Below are positions 20,986-28,952 of a DNA stretch of 64,000 nt, piece after piece. Below the pieces are notes generated by a model. It did not search any database. It saw only the letters and a program-made list of their open reading frames with translations, and was not told the origin of the DNA. The stretch's first letter is position 1; each line of letters begins with the position of its first letter. Both the position numbers and the translations under genes were made by a program. The stretch lies in assembly GCF_024171725.1 (NCBI RefSeq), contig NZ_JAMTCG010000001.1, forward strand, positions 1-64,000, read 5' to 3'. The stretch is from Williamsia serinedens (GTDB lineage: Bacteria > Actinomycetota > Actinomycetes > Mycobacteriales > Mycobacteriaceae).

Positions 20986-21747
20986 ATGCGAGTGACCGTC
21001 CTGGGGAGCTCGGGGAGCGTCGTCGGCCCCGAGAGTGCGGCATCGGGGTATCTGCTCACCGTCGACGGTCACCAGCCGGTGGTCCTCGACTTCGGGCCGG
21101 GGGTGCTGGGGGCGTTGCAGCGCGTGCACGACCCCAACGACGTCACGGTGATGCTCAGTCACCTGCACGCCGACCACTGCCTGGACCTGCCCGGTCTGCT
21201 GGTGTGGCGGCGCTACCACCCGGTGCCGGCGTCGGTGAAGGTCGCGCTGTGGGGACCCGACGGCACGGGCACCCGTATCGGCGCCGCCTCGTCGGAGTAC
21301 GCGGGGCAGGTCGACGACATCTCCGACACCTTCGACGTGCACCACTGGGCCGACGGCGACACCGTCGACATCGGTCCGCTCTCGGTGACACCGCATCGGG
21401 TGCTGCACCCGCCGGAGACCTACGGGTTGCGGATCGTCGGACCCGACGACCGGGTCCTGGCGTTCAGCGGGGACACCGCGGAGTGTGACGCCGTGGTCGA
21501 CCTCGCCCGCGACGCCGACGTGTTCCTTTGCGAGGCGTCGTGGACCCATGCGCCCGACGAGCGTCCCCCGGGCCTGCACCTGTCGGGTACCGAGGCCGGC
21601 CGGATCGCGGCCCGCGCCGGCGCGAAGTCGCTGGTGCTGACCCACATCCCGCCGTGGACACCGGTCGAGGACGTCGTCGCCGAGGCGAAGGCGGAGTACG
21701 ACGGCCCGCTGGACGTCGCCCGGCCCGGTCGCGTCTTCGGGATCTGA
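20986..21747 (+). CDS. Metallo-beta-lactamase-fold protein, Rv1339-type cyclic nucleotide phosphodiesterase
   Basis: A 253-residue metallo-beta-lactamase-fold protein. The metal motif is SHLHADHCLDL (HxHxDH), with later ligands in AFSGDTAECDAVVDLA (D) and LVLTHIPPWTPVED (H). The N-terminus MRVTVLGSSGSVVGPESAASGYLL is typical of the tRNase Z-like branch. The positional equivalent Rv1339 is reported to be an atypical class II-like cAMP phosphodiesterase, so control of cyclic nucleotide levels is the best guess. The ATG at 20986 gives the canonical start and sits 7 nt after CACAGT. Confidence 0.87.
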   Translation: MRVTVLGSSGSVVGPESAASGYLLTVDGHQPVVLDFGPGVLGALQRVHDPNDVTVMLSHLHADHCLDLPGLLVWRRYHPVPASVKVALWGPDGTGTRIGAASSEYAGQVDDISDTFDVHHWADGDTVDIGPLSVTPHRVLHPPETYGLRIVGPDDRVLAFSGDTAECDAVVDLARDADVFLCEASWTHAPDERPPGLHLSGTEAGRIAARAGAKSLVLTHIPPWTPVEDVVAEAKAEYDGPLDVARPGRVFGI

Positions 21748-21761
21748 GGCACCCACCCCGA

Positions 21762-21778
21762 CCCGTCGGCCCGACGGG
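21762..21778 (+). terminator. Short GC hairpin before rph
   Basis: CCCGTCG (21762-21768) pairs with CGACGGG (21772-21778) over a three-base loop in the gap between the phosphodiesterase-like gene and rph. There is no T-run. Confidence 0.35.
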
Positions 21779-21803
21779 CCCGCGGTGGAGGCGATCGCGT
21801 CGT

Positions 21804-21809
21804 TAGAGT
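21804..21809 (+). promoter_or_regulatory. -10 hexamer TAGAGT of rph
   Basis: TAGAGT, 6 nt before the rph GTG at 21816, predicting a leaderless rph-rdgB transcript. Confidence 0.6.
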
Positions 21810-21815
21810 GGCCGC

Positions 21816-22565
21816 GTGAGTAGACGAGCAGACGGACGCACCGACGACGAGATGCGGCCCATCCGCATCACCCGTGGATTCACCGACCACCCCGCCGGGT
21901 CGGTGCTCGTCGAGTTCGGCAGCACCCGCGTGATGTGCACCGCGAGCGTCGAGGAGGGTGTGCCGCGGTGGCGTCGCGGATCGGGGCTGGGTTGGTTGAC
22001 CGCCGAGTACGCGATGCTGCCCGCCGCCACCCACACGCGGTCGCAGCGCGAGTCGGTCAAGGGCAAGGTCGGCGGCCGTACCCAGGAGATCAGCCGACTC
22101 ATCGGCCGGTCGCTGCGCGCCTGCATCGACCTGGCGGCGCTGGGGGAGAACACGATCGCCCTCGACTGCGACGTCCTGCAGGCCGACGGCGGGACCCGGA
22201 CCGCCGCGATCACCGGGGCCTACGTTGCCCTCGTCGACGCGGTCGCGCTGCTCAACGAACGCGGACTGCTCGCCGATCCGCAGCCGATCTCCTGTGCCAT
22301 CGCCGCGGTCAGCGTGGGGGTGGTCGACGGGCGTGTCCGTCTCGACCTGCCCTACGAGGAGGACTCCCGCGCCGAGGTCGACATGAACGTCGTCGCCACC
22401 GACGCCGGCACCCTGGTGGAGATCCAGGGCACGGGCGAGGGCGCCACGTTCGCACGCGCGACGCTGGACAAGATGCTCGACATGGCGGCCATCGGCACCG
22501 AGCGGCTGTTCGAGGCGCAGCGCGAGGCACTCGGCGCGCCGTCGCCGGCCGCGCCCGGCGTGTGA
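21816..22565 (+). CDS. rph: Ribonuclease PH
   Basis: A 249-residue phosphorolytic 3'-5' exoribonuclease that trims tRNA 3' ends. It has [39 protein letters not shown], the catalytic-basic segment [28 protein letters not shown], and [23 protein letters not shown]. All are signature RNase PH blocks, and the length is normal. The GTG at 21816 follows TAGAGT by 6 nt. Its stop overlaps the rdgB GTG, a conserved pairing in bacteria. Confidence 0.96.
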   Translation: MSRRADGRTDDEMRPIRITRGFTDHPAGSVLVEFGSTRVMCTASVEEGVPRWRRGSGLGWLTAEYAMLPAATHTRSQRESVKGKVGGRTQEISRLIGRSLRACIDLAALGENTIALDCDVLQADGGTRTAAITGAYVALVDAVALLNERGLLADPQPISCAIAAVSVGVVDGRVRLDLPYEEDSRAEVDMNVVATDAGTLVEIQGTGEGATFARATLDKMLDMAAIGTERLFEAQREALGAPSPAAPGV

Positions 22566-23212
22566 CCGGGCCGACCGCGACGACGCTGCTCGTCGCCAGT
22601 CGCAACGCCAAGAAGCTCACCGAGCTCCGGCGCCTGGTCGTCTCCGAGGGGATCGAGGACGTGACGGTGATCGGCCTCGACGAGGTGCCCGCCTTCCCCG
22701 AGACCCCGGAGACCGGCGCGACCTTCGAGGACAACGCGCTCGTGAAGGCGGTCGACGGGTGTGCCGCGACGGGTTTCGCCTGCCTCGCCGACGACTCGGG
22801 CCTCGAGGTGGATGCGCTGCGCGGGATGCCCGGCGTGCTCAGCGCCCGGTGGTCGGGCCGGCACGGCGACGACGAGGCCAACCTGCGCCTGCTGCTCGGC
22901 CAGATGTCCGACGTCCCCGAGGAGCGTCGCGGTGCCGCGTTCGTCTCGGCCTGCGCGCTGGTGACGCCGTCCGGCGGGCAGCACGTGGTGCGGGGCGAGT
23001 GGCGGGGCCGGATCGTCCGGGAACCGCTCGGGCACAACGGCTTCGGCTACGACCCGATCTTCGTCCCCTCCGACGACGCGATGTCGGGTGGTTCGGTCGC
23101 CGGCCGGACCGCCGCGCAACTCGCACCGGCCGAGAAGGACGCGATCAGTCACCGCTCCCGCGCGCTGGAGCAGCTGCTGCCGGTCCTGCGTGACCTCGGC
23201 GCGGGGGCCTGA
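22562..23212 (+). CDS. rdgB: Non-canonical purine NTP pyrophosphatase (RdgB/HAM1)
   Basis: A 216-residue enzyme that hydrolyses dITP/ITP and XTP to monophosphates, cleaning the nucleotide pool. Recognised blocks are [17 protein letters not shown], the [10 protein letters not shown] substrate loop, [36 protein letters not shown], and the C-terminal [14 protein letters not shown]. The GTG at 22562 overlaps the rph stop. It ends the plus-strand run; the next gene converges 19 bases later. Confidence 0.95.
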   Translation: MTGPTATTLLVASRNAKKLTELRRLVVSEGIEDVTVIGLDEVPAFPETPETGATFEDNALVKAVDGCAATGFACLADDSGLEVDALRGMPGVLSARWSGRHGDDEANLRLLLGQMSDVPEERRGAAFVSACALVTPSGGQHVVRGEWRGRIVREPLGHNGFGYDPIFVPSDDAMSGGSVAGRTAAQLAPAEKDAISHRSRALEQLLPVLRDLGAGA

Positions 23213-23231
23213 CGGGCGGCGACCGCGGGGG

Positions 23232-23588
23232 TCAGACGTCGAACTGGGCGCGGACCTCGCGGGTGCGGATGTGCTCTACGTAGAACGACAGGAACGGGAT
23301 GGTGCCCGCGATGAGGGTGACCACCGTCTTGCCGATCGGCCACCGGACGCGGATGGACAGATCGATCGCCATGATCAGGTACACGAAGTAGACCCAGCCG
23401 TGCACGATCGGCACGAAGTCGAGCGAGTCGACGCCGAAGCCGTACTTGAGGATCAACTCGACGACGAGCAGCAGCAGCCACAGACCGGTCACCCACGCGA
23501 GCACGCGGTAACGCAGGAGAGCGCCGCGGATCTTGGACGCGGGCTGGGTCACGGGCTTGGCCGTCGTGACGGGATCGGTACTGCTCAC
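23232..23588 (-). CDS. DUF3817 family membrane protein
   Basis: A 118-residue protein matching Rv1342c in position and length. It has a short polar N-terminus, then hydrophobic segments ALLRYRVLAWVTGLWLLLLVV, FVPIVHGWVYFVYLIMAI and TVVTLIAGTIPFLSFYVE, ending with EVRAQFDV. The conserved KYG...IVHGW and TIPFLSF are family marks; function is unknown. The GTG at 23588 is chosen because AGGAG lies 6-7 nt upstream. It is downstream of the LprD-like gene on the same strand, so an operon is likely. Confidence 0.82.
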   Translation of the reverse strand: MSSTDPVTTAKPVTQPASKIRGALLRYRVLAWVTGLWLLLLVVELILKYGFGVDSLDFVPIVHGWVYFVYLIMAIDLSIRVRWPIGKTVVTLIAGTIPFLSFYVEHIRTREVRAQFDV

Positions 23589-23619
23589 ACGAACTCCTGA
23601 ATCGACTCGACGTCCGAGG

Positions 23620-24033
23620 TCACCGCGCGTCGCGCCGTGCCAGTTCGGACAGGTAGCGGTTGTACTCCGCGTGCGCGCGGTCCTCCGGCGACGCGTCGTC
23701 GTCGACCTCGTCGACCTTGTCGACCGCACCGGTCCGCGCCGCCGGCCGCGGGGGCAGGACGTCGGGACGGATCTCCGTCGCACCGCGGGTGGCGGGATCG
23801 AGTTTGGCGACCTCCTCGGGGTCGCTCTCCAACACCACGAACCGCCGGTAGGCGTAGACGACGAAGGCCGCGAACGCCGGCCACTGCAGCGCGTAGCCCA
23901 GGTTCTGGCCGGTACCGTCGGTCGACTCGAACCGGGTCCACTGCCACCAGGCGAGGCCCAGACAGGCCACGAACGCGACCACGACCAGCACGATGAGTGC
24001 CGGCCGGTGTCGGCGACGGTGCGGACTGCTCAC
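23620..24033 (-). CDS. LprD-like small membrane protein
   Basis: A 137-residue protein corresponding to Rv1343c (LprD) by position. A basic N-terminus (SSPHRRRHRP) precedes a hydrophobic segment ending in VAFVACLGLAWWQW, then a second segment ALQWPAFAAFVVYAYRRFVVL. The C-terminal half is charged and ends with HAEYNRYLSELARRDAR. The Cys in the first segment lies in FVAC, a poor lipobox, so lipidation is doubtful. The GTG at 24033 has TACCGT 6 nt upstream (leaderless). Function is unknown. Confidence 0.75.
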   Translation of the reverse strand: MSSPHRRRHRPALIVLVVVAFVACLGLAWWQWTRFESTDGTGQNLGYALQWPAFAAFVVYAYRRFVVLESDPEEVAKLDPATRGATEIRPDVLPPRPAARTGAVDKVDEVDDDASPEDRAHAEYNRYLSELARRDAR

Positions 24034-24039
24034 GAGACG

Positions 24040-24045
24040 ACGGTA
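24040..24045 (-). promoter_or_regulatory. -10 hexamer TACCGT of the LprD-like gene
   Basis: Minus-strand TACCGT, 6 nt before the GTG at 24033, leaderless spacing. Confidence 0.5.
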
Positions 24046-24075
24046 CCGCGCGGACGGATCCCGGCGGCCGACCGC

Positions 24076-24081
24076 TAGGGT
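24076..24081 (+). promoter_or_regulatory. -10 hexamer TAGGGT of tRNA-Leu
   Basis: TAGGGT, 12 nt upstream of the mature tRNA 5' end, a normal arrangement for a tRNA promoter. Confidence 0.55.
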
Positions 24082-24093
24082 GGCGCTGCACAC

Positions 24094-24175
24094 GCGCGAG
24101 TGGCGGAACTGGCAGACGCGCTGGATTTAGGTTCCAGTGGGGCAACCCGTGGGAGTTCGAGTCTCCTCTCGCGCA
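24094..24175 (+). tRNA. tRNA-Leu (anticodon UAG)
   Basis: An 82-nt class II tRNA. The acceptor stem GCGCGAG pairs with CTCGCGC, the anticodon arm is CTGGA-TTTAGGT-TCCAG (anticodon TAG), a long variable arm follows, and the T arm contains GTTCGAGTC. No CCA is encoded. It lies between the divergent LprD-like gene and the monooxygenase. Confidence 0.96.
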
Positions 24176-24317
24176 CTCCGCGACACCGTCACCGTCCGCG
24201 CGTCCACGGCTGTGTCCTTCCCCAACGTTCCCGGAGCACTGCGCCGGATCACACCTCACCGTGTCACGCTCACGCGGCGACGGCCGTCGACGGCGACGGC
24301 GGGCGAGAGGGGATCGG

Positions 24318-25820
24318 GTGTCGGTGACCGACGTCGAGGTCGTGATCGTGGGGGCCGGGTTGTCCGGCATCGGGGCGGCGCACCACGTCCGTGAGGCCGT
24401 CGGTGACAGCTTCGTCGTCCTCGAGTCCCGACGACGGATCGGTGGCACCTGGGACCTGTTCCGCTACCCGGGCGTGCGCTGCGACTCCGACATGCACAGC
24501 CTGAGCTACCGCCATCACCGCTGGACCGACTCCGACTCCATCGTCTCCGGTGACCGCATCCGCGAGTACATCGAGTCGAGCGCGCGCCGGGACGGCACGC
24601 TCGACCACATCCGGTTCGGTCACCGCGTCACCGGAGCCGACTTCGACTCCTCGACCGGCAGGTGGACCGTCACGGCGACCACCGAGGACGACCCCGAGCC
24701 GGTCGTCGTCCGCGCACGCTTCCTCTACCTGTGCACCGGCTATTACGACCACGCCCGCGGCCACGAACCGCACATCCCAGGACTCGACGACTTCGCCGGG
24801 CCGGTGGTGCACCCGCAGCACTGGCCGCAGGACCTCGACCTCACCGGCAAGCGGGTGGTGGTCGTCGGCAGCGGCGCCACCGCGATCACCGTCGTACCGG
24901 CACTGGCGCAGACCGCTGCGCACGTGACGATGCTGCAGCGGTCACCGACGTACGTGATGTCGTTCCCGAGTCGCGACGCCGCCGACGAGCGGCTCGCGCG
25001 ACTCGTCGGACGCCGCACGGCGTCCGCGGTGACGCGAGTGAAGAACATCGCCATCGACACGGCGCTATACCAGGCCTGCCGTCGGTGGCCCGATCGCATG
25101 CGCGGCGTGATCCGGAAGGAGAACGCCGCCCAGCTCCCCGCCGACTTCGACCTCGACCGGCACTTCACGCCGCGCTACGACCCATGGGACCAGCGCATGT
25201 GTCTCGCGCCCGACGGAGACCTCTTCCGCGCTCTGTCGGACGGGTCCGCCTCGGTCGTCACCGACACCATCGACCACGTCCGCCCCGACGGCGTCGTCGT
25301 CTCCTCGGGGGAACTCGTCCCCGCCGACGTGGTCGTCACCGCGACGGGTCTGCAGATGCTCGCGTTCGGTCGCGTGACGCTGTCGGTCGACGGCGTCGAG
25401 ACGCCTGTCTCCGAGACCCTCTCCTACAAGGGGATGATGCTGAGCGGCCTGCCGAACCTCGTGTTCACCATCGGGTACACGAACGCGTCGTGGACGTTGA
25501 AGGCCGATCTCGTCGGCGAGCACTTCCGACGCCTGGTGCGCCACATGCGGCGGCACGGCCACGACACCTTCGTGCCCGTGGCGCCGACGGGGGTGCGCAG
25601 GGAGCCGCTGCTCGACTGCCGGGCGAACTACATCGTCCGGTCGATCGACACCTTCCCGCGGGCCGGAGGACGCGCGCCCTGGCAGCTGGGGATGAACTAC
25701 TACCACGACGTACTCATCCTGCGGCGCCGCCGCGTCGCCGATCCTGCGCTGCGATTCGGGCGGATCGCCCGCACCGAGCGGGCCGCGGTGGGGACCGAGG
25801 CGCAGGTGGCGGTCTCCTAA
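24318..25820 (+). CDS. Flavin-containing Baeyer-Villiger-type monooxygenase, EthA-like
   Basis: A 500-residue FAD/NADPH monooxygenase. The FAD Rossmann motif GAGLSG is at residues 12-17, and the NADPH motif VVVGSGATAITVV is near 180. The Baeyer-Villiger fingerprint FxGxxxHxxxWP reads FAGPVVHPQHWP at residues 159-170. Such enzymes insert oxygen into ketones; EthA (489 residues) also activates thioamide prodrugs. Start GTG 24318 (VSVTDVEVVIVGAG) has GAGAGGGGA upstream. The alpha/beta hydrolase follows 9 bases after the stop, which would suit hydrolysis of the lactone or ester product, though that gene also has its own promoter signal. Confidence 0.93.
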   Translation: MSVTDVEVVIVGAGLSGIGAAHHVREAVGDSFVVLESRRRIGGTWDLFRYPGVRCDSDMHSLSYRHHRWTDSDSIVSGDRIREYIESSARRDGTLDHIRFGHRVTGADFDSSTGRWTVTATTEDDPEPVVVRARFLYLCTGYYDHARGHEPHIPGLDDFAGPVVHPQHWPQDLDLTGKRVVVVGSGATAITVVPALAQTAAHVTMLQRSPTYVMSFPSRDAADERLARLVGRRTASAVTRVKNIAIDTALYQACRRWPDRMRGVIRKENAAQLPADFDLDRHFTPRYDPWDQRMCLAPDGDLFRALSDGSASVVTDTIDHVRPDGVVVSSGELVPADVVVTATGLQMLAFGRVTLSVDGVETPVSETLSYKGMMLSGLPNLVFTIGYTNASWTLKADLVGEHFRRLVRHMRRHGHDTFVPVAPTGVRREPLLDCRANYIVRSIDTFPRAGGRAPWQLGMNYYHDVLILRRRRVADPALRFGRIARTERAAVGTEAQVAVS

Positions 25821-25823
25821 GCT
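25818..25823 (+). promoter_or_regulatory. -10 hexamer TAAGCT of the alpha/beta hydrolase gene
   Basis: TAAGCT overlaps the stop codon of the monooxygenase and ends 6 nt before the ATG at 25830, so an internal leaderless promoter is predicted. Confidence 0.55.
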
Positions 25824-25829
25824 GAGGCG

Positions 25830-26729
25830 ATGACCAGCGAGCCCCGTCGGATCGACATCACGCTGCCGGAACTGCGAGTCGCGGCGCTGACCTGGGGCCC
25901 GCAGGACGGGCCGCTCGCGATCCTTGTGCACGGTTACCCCGACTCCGCGTGGTCGTGGCGGCACCTCGGGCCCGCGCTCGCCGACCGTGACTTCCGCGTC
26001 GTGGCACCGTTCAGCCGCGGGTACGCGCCCAGCGACATCCCCGACGACGGCGACTACCACGTCGGAGCGCTCATGCACGACGTGATCGGGGTGCACCGGG
26101 AGCTCGGCGGGAACGAGCAGGCCGTCCTGGTCGGCCACGACTGGGGTGCCGTCACCGCCAACGGGATAGCGGCGTGGCCGAGATCGCCGTTCCGGCGGGT
26201 GGTGTCGATGGCGGTGCCACCGGTGCCGGCGATGACCCGGTCCGTCGCGTCCCCGGCGGAGACCGTGCGGATGCTCGCCCGCCAGGCTCGGATGAGCTGG
26301 TACATGGCGTTCAACCAGGTGCCCCGCGTCGCCGAGTCGTCCCTCGACCGCCTCATACCGCGGCTGTGGCGCGACTGGTCCCCGGGGCACGACCCCAGCG
26401 GCGACCTCCCGCACGTCTTCGACTCGCTCCCCGACGCGGCACATCGTCGCGCGGCGCTCGGGTACTACCGCGCGCAGGTGCGCCCGCGTCGCCCGGCGGC
26501 GAGATACCGCGAGCTGCAGGATTTCTGGCTGAAAGGTCCGGTGGTCCCGATGCTCTACCTGCACGGTGCCGACGACGGCTGCATGCAGGTCGGCTACACG
26601 CGCGGTGTGCGCGACGTGCTGCCCGAGGGGAGTGCCGTCGAGATCGTCCCCGACGCAGGGCATTTCCTGCAGGTCGAACGACCCGAGGAGGTCAACCGAC
26701 TGGTGCTCGACTTCCTCGGGTCGCCCTGA
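25830..26729 (+). CDS. Alpha/beta hydrolase, epoxide hydrolase-like
   Basis: A 299-residue alpha/beta hydrolase. The oxyanion motif is VHGYPDSAWSW, the nucleophile elbow VGHDWGAV has Asp as nucleophile (typical of epoxide hydrolases and dehalogenases rather than esterases), and the catalytic His is in DAGHFLQVERPEEVNRLVLDFL. The acid is probably in LHGADDGCM. Asp at the elbow argues for epoxide hydrolase or haloacid/haloalkane chemistry, but the natural substrate is unknown. It follows the Baeyer-Villiger enzyme and converges on the ABM gene with 18 bases between stops. Confidence 0.88.
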   Translation: MTSEPRRIDITLPELRVAALTWGPQDGPLAILVHGYPDSAWSWRHLGPALADRDFRVVAPFSRGYAPSDIPDDGDYHVGALMHDVIGVHRELGGNEQAVLVGHDWGAVTANGIAAWPRSPFRRVVSMAVPPVPAMTRSVASPAETVRMLARQARMSWYMAFNQVPRVAESSLDRLIPRLWRDWSPGHDPSGDLPHVFDSLPDAAHRRAALGYYRAQVRPRRPAARYRELQDFWLKGPVVPMLYLHGADDGCMQVGYTRGVRDVLPEGSAVEIVPDAGHFLQVERPEEVNRLVLDFLGSP

Positions 26730-26747
26730 CGCGGTGCCGGCGGGGAC

Positions 26748-27068
26748 TCAGTCGACCTGCATCTCGCCCATCGGGCCCCATCCGTCGGCGCCGATCTTCT
26801 CGCTGATGATCTTCGGCGTGCGGGCCAGGTACTGCGGGAGTTCGTCGACAGCTTTCCTGAAGTGGTCGCTGCCCACGTGCGCCTCGGCGCCGTCGTCGGC
26901 GAACCCCTCGGTCAGCACGTACTCGTTCGGGTCGTCGAGGCTGCGGGCCCAGTCGAAGAAGAGGTTGCCCTCCTCGGCGCGGGTGCCGGCGGTGAACTCG
27001 GCGACCAGCGACGGCCACTCGTCGGCGTGCTCGGGCTTCACCGGGAACTTGACGACGATGAAGATCAC
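26748..27068 (-). CDS. Antibiotic biosynthesis monooxygenase (ABM) domain protein
   Basis: A 106-residue ferredoxin-like protein of the ABM/YgiN type: MIFIVVKFPVKPEHADEWPSLVAEFTAGTRAEEGNLFFDWARSLDD and YVLTEGFADDGAEAHVGSDHFRKAVDELP. Some family members oxidise quinols or act on reactive aldehydes; others have no known reaction. It is the last gene of the minus-strand operon, 49 bases after the alcohol dehydrogenase, with GGAG before the ATG. A role in detoxifying a by-product of the operon's pathway is inference. Confidence 0.82.
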   Translation of the reverse strand: MIFIVVKFPVKPEHADEWPSLVAEFTAGTRAEEGNLFFDWARSLDDPNEYVLTEGFADDGAEAHVGSDHFRKAVDELPQYLARTPKIISEKIGADGWGPMGEMQVD

Positions 27069-27117
27069 TGTGGGGCTCCTTGCGGTTCGATGCGTGCGGG
27101 GTGGACGTCGGCCGTGA

Positions 27118-28152
27118 TCACGGGGTGAGGATGGCGCGTCCGCGGACGTTGCCGGCCCCGAGATCGTCGATGGCCCTCTGGAAGTCGTCGAGCGGGTACT
27201 TCGCCGTGTGGAGCACCACCGACCCCCGGGCGGCCAACTGCATCAGATCACAGAGGTCGTTGTAGGAACCGACGAGGTTGCCGACGACGTTCTTCTCCTC
27301 GGAGATCAGGTCGATCGTGGGGACGTCGACGTTCTCGCCGTACCCGACGACGTGGTAGTCGCCGGCTCGGCGCGTCATCGCCAGACCCTCTGCGGTGGTG
27401 CCGTTCTCGCCGACGAAGTCGACGACGACCTCGGCGCCGTGCCCGCCGGTCAGCTCGAGCACCTGCTCGACCTGGCTGCCGTCGGCGACGACGCCCCGAT
27501 CGGCGCCGATCGACTCCGCGAGCTTGAGAGCCTGCTCGTTGCGGTCCACGACGATCAGCTCGGCGGGCGTGAGCGCCTTGAGCACCTGGATGCCGATGTG
27601 GCCCAGACCGCCTGCGCCGATCACCACGCACCGGTCCCGGGGCGTCAGGCGCCTCGCCGCCTTGGCCGCCGCGTGGTAGGCGGTCAGGCCGGCGTCGGCG
27701 AGGGCCGCGACGTCCGCGGGTTCCAGGGCGTCGTCGATCTTCACGACGCTGCGGGCGGAGGTCTTGATGTAGTCCGCGTAGCCGCCGTGGGTGTCGATGC
27801 CCGGGAAGGCGTTGGCCTCGCAGTGCACGTCGTCCCCCGAGCGGCACGCCCGGCACAGGCCGCACGTGATGAGGGGATGGAGGATCACCTTGTCGCCCTC
27901 GGCGACGTGGGTGACCGCCGACCCGACGGCGTGCACCCAGCCCGCGTTCTCGTGTCCGATCGTGTACGGCAGTGCGACACCGGACTTCTCGGCCCACTGG
28001 CCCTCGAGGATGTGGATGTCGGTGCGGCACACCCCCGCTCCGCCGATCTTGACCACCACGTCGAACGGTCCTGTCGGTTCCGGCACGGGCAGCTCGGTCA
28101 TCTCCAGGTCCTGGTGGTAGCCGACCACCTGGACGGCGCGCATCGTGGACAT
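27118..28152 (-). CDS. Zinc-dependent NAD(P) alcohol dehydrogenase
   Basis: A 344-residue medium-chain dehydrogenase. Catalytic zinc ligands are in GVCRTDIHILEG and GHENAGWVHAVG. The structural zinc cysteines are in LITCGLCRACRSGDDVHC (C-x2-C-x2-C-x7-C). The NAD Rossmann motif is VIGAGGLGHIGIQVLKAL. In mycobacterial mim and gordonial prm loci a very similar enzyme oxidises secondary alcohols such as 2-propanol after the monooxygenase step. Here it sits 32 bases after the DUF59 gene, in the same order. ATG at 28152 with GGAG upstream. Confidence 0.92.
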   Translation of the reverse strand: MSTMRAVQVVGYHQDLEMTELPVPEPTGPFDVVVKIGGAGVCRTDIHILEGQWAEKSGVALPYTIGHENAGWVHAVGSAVTHVAEGDKVILHPLITCGLCRACRSGDDVHCEANAFPGIDTHGGYADYIKTSARSVVKIDDALEPADVAALADAGLTAYHAAAKAARRLTPRDRCVVIGAGGLGHIGIQVLKALTPAELIVVDRNEQALKLAESIGADRGVVADGSQVEQVLELTGGHGAEVVVDFVGENGTTAEGLAMTRRAGDYHVVGYGENVDVPTIDLISEEKNVVGNLVGSYNDLCDLMQLAARGSVVLHTAKYPLDDFQRAIDDLGAGNVRGRAILTP

Positions 28153-28184
28153 CGGTGTCTCCGGTTCTGTTCTGGGTGTCGGGG

Positions 28185-28952
28185 TCAGGAGCCGCGCACG
28201 GTGAGCGCGGTGAGCGGGACGAAGGTGGGGTCGGGGGGTTCGTCGGCGTAGCGCGTACCGAGGAGCCCTTTGCACCAGTGGGCGTTGCCGTCGATGGAGA
28301 TCCGGGTGGAGCGCGCCCGACGCAGTGCGTGGGACACCGCGTCGGGCGCGTACCCGTTCCCGTCGGGATCGACGAGAACCAGATCGGACTCGGCCGTGCC
28401 CAGTCCGATCGCCCGGCGTCGACGGACCAGCGACCGCTTCGTGTCGTCGTCGGGGAGTCCGGTGAGCCGGACGTCGCCGAGGTCCGTCTCGGCGAGCGTC
28501 GGGTCGGCGCGCAGCAGCCCGGTGAGACAGCGCTCCATCGCCGCGGTGTGTGCCTTGCGGCGGAACGTCTCGCGGAGCTCCTCGAGGTCGGTGTCGGCCT
28601 CGTGGCGGAACGTGCCGCGGTAGCCGGCGTCGGCGGCGAGGCCGGCGTTGATGATGTCGGAGTCGTGGTGGTCGTCGAGTTCGACGGTCACGTCCGTCGT
28701 CCAGGGCAGACCGACGACGGCGTCCTTGGCGTCCGACGCCATCAGGTACGCGAAGTTGGGGGCGCAGAACGACGTCGGGAGTCGCAGGTGGACCTCGACG
28801 GCCCCCTCATCGCTCACGTCGATCGACCGCACGAACCCCAGATCGGTGATCGGTTCGTCGAGTTCGGGGTCGATGACGTGGTCGAGAACGCCACGCACGT
28901 CGGCGTGCCGCGCCTGGTCGAGCGACACCCGGTCGGTGGTGGGCGCACTCAT
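28185..28952 (-). CDS. DUF59/MIP18-type metal-sulfur cluster protein
   Basis: A 255-residue protein. The N-terminal 100 residues are a DUF59 (MIP18/SufT-like) domain: VLDHVIDPELDEPITDLGFVRSIDV and EVHLRLPTSFCAPNFAYLMASDAKDAV with the conserved Cys that can hold iron. The C-terminal 130 residues are mixed alpha/beta and not recognised. In propane-monooxygenase operons of Mycobacterium (mim) a protein of this kind lies between the amidohydrolase and the alcohol dehydrogenase and probably helps metal loading. The ATG overlaps the amidohydrolase stop as ATGA, so translation is coupled. Confidence 0.85.
   Translation of the reverse strand: MSAPTTDRVSLDQARHADVRGVLDHVIDPELDEPITDLGFVRSIDVSDEGAVEVHLRLPTSFCAPNFAYLMASDAKDAVVGLPWTTDVTVELDDHHDSDIINAGLAADAGYRGTFRHEADTDLEELRETFRRKAHTAAMERCLTGLLRADPTLAETDLGDVRLTGLPDDDTKRSLVRRRRAIGLGTAESDLVLVDPDGNGYAPDAVSHALRRARSTRISIDGNAHWCKGLLGTRYADEPPDPTFVPLTALTVRGS

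Noticed and set aside
23620-24033. Lipoprotein assignment for the LprD-like protein
   Set aside because: The only candidate lipobox is FVAC, with Phe at -3, and a second membrane segment follows; kept as a membrane protein without claim of lipidation.
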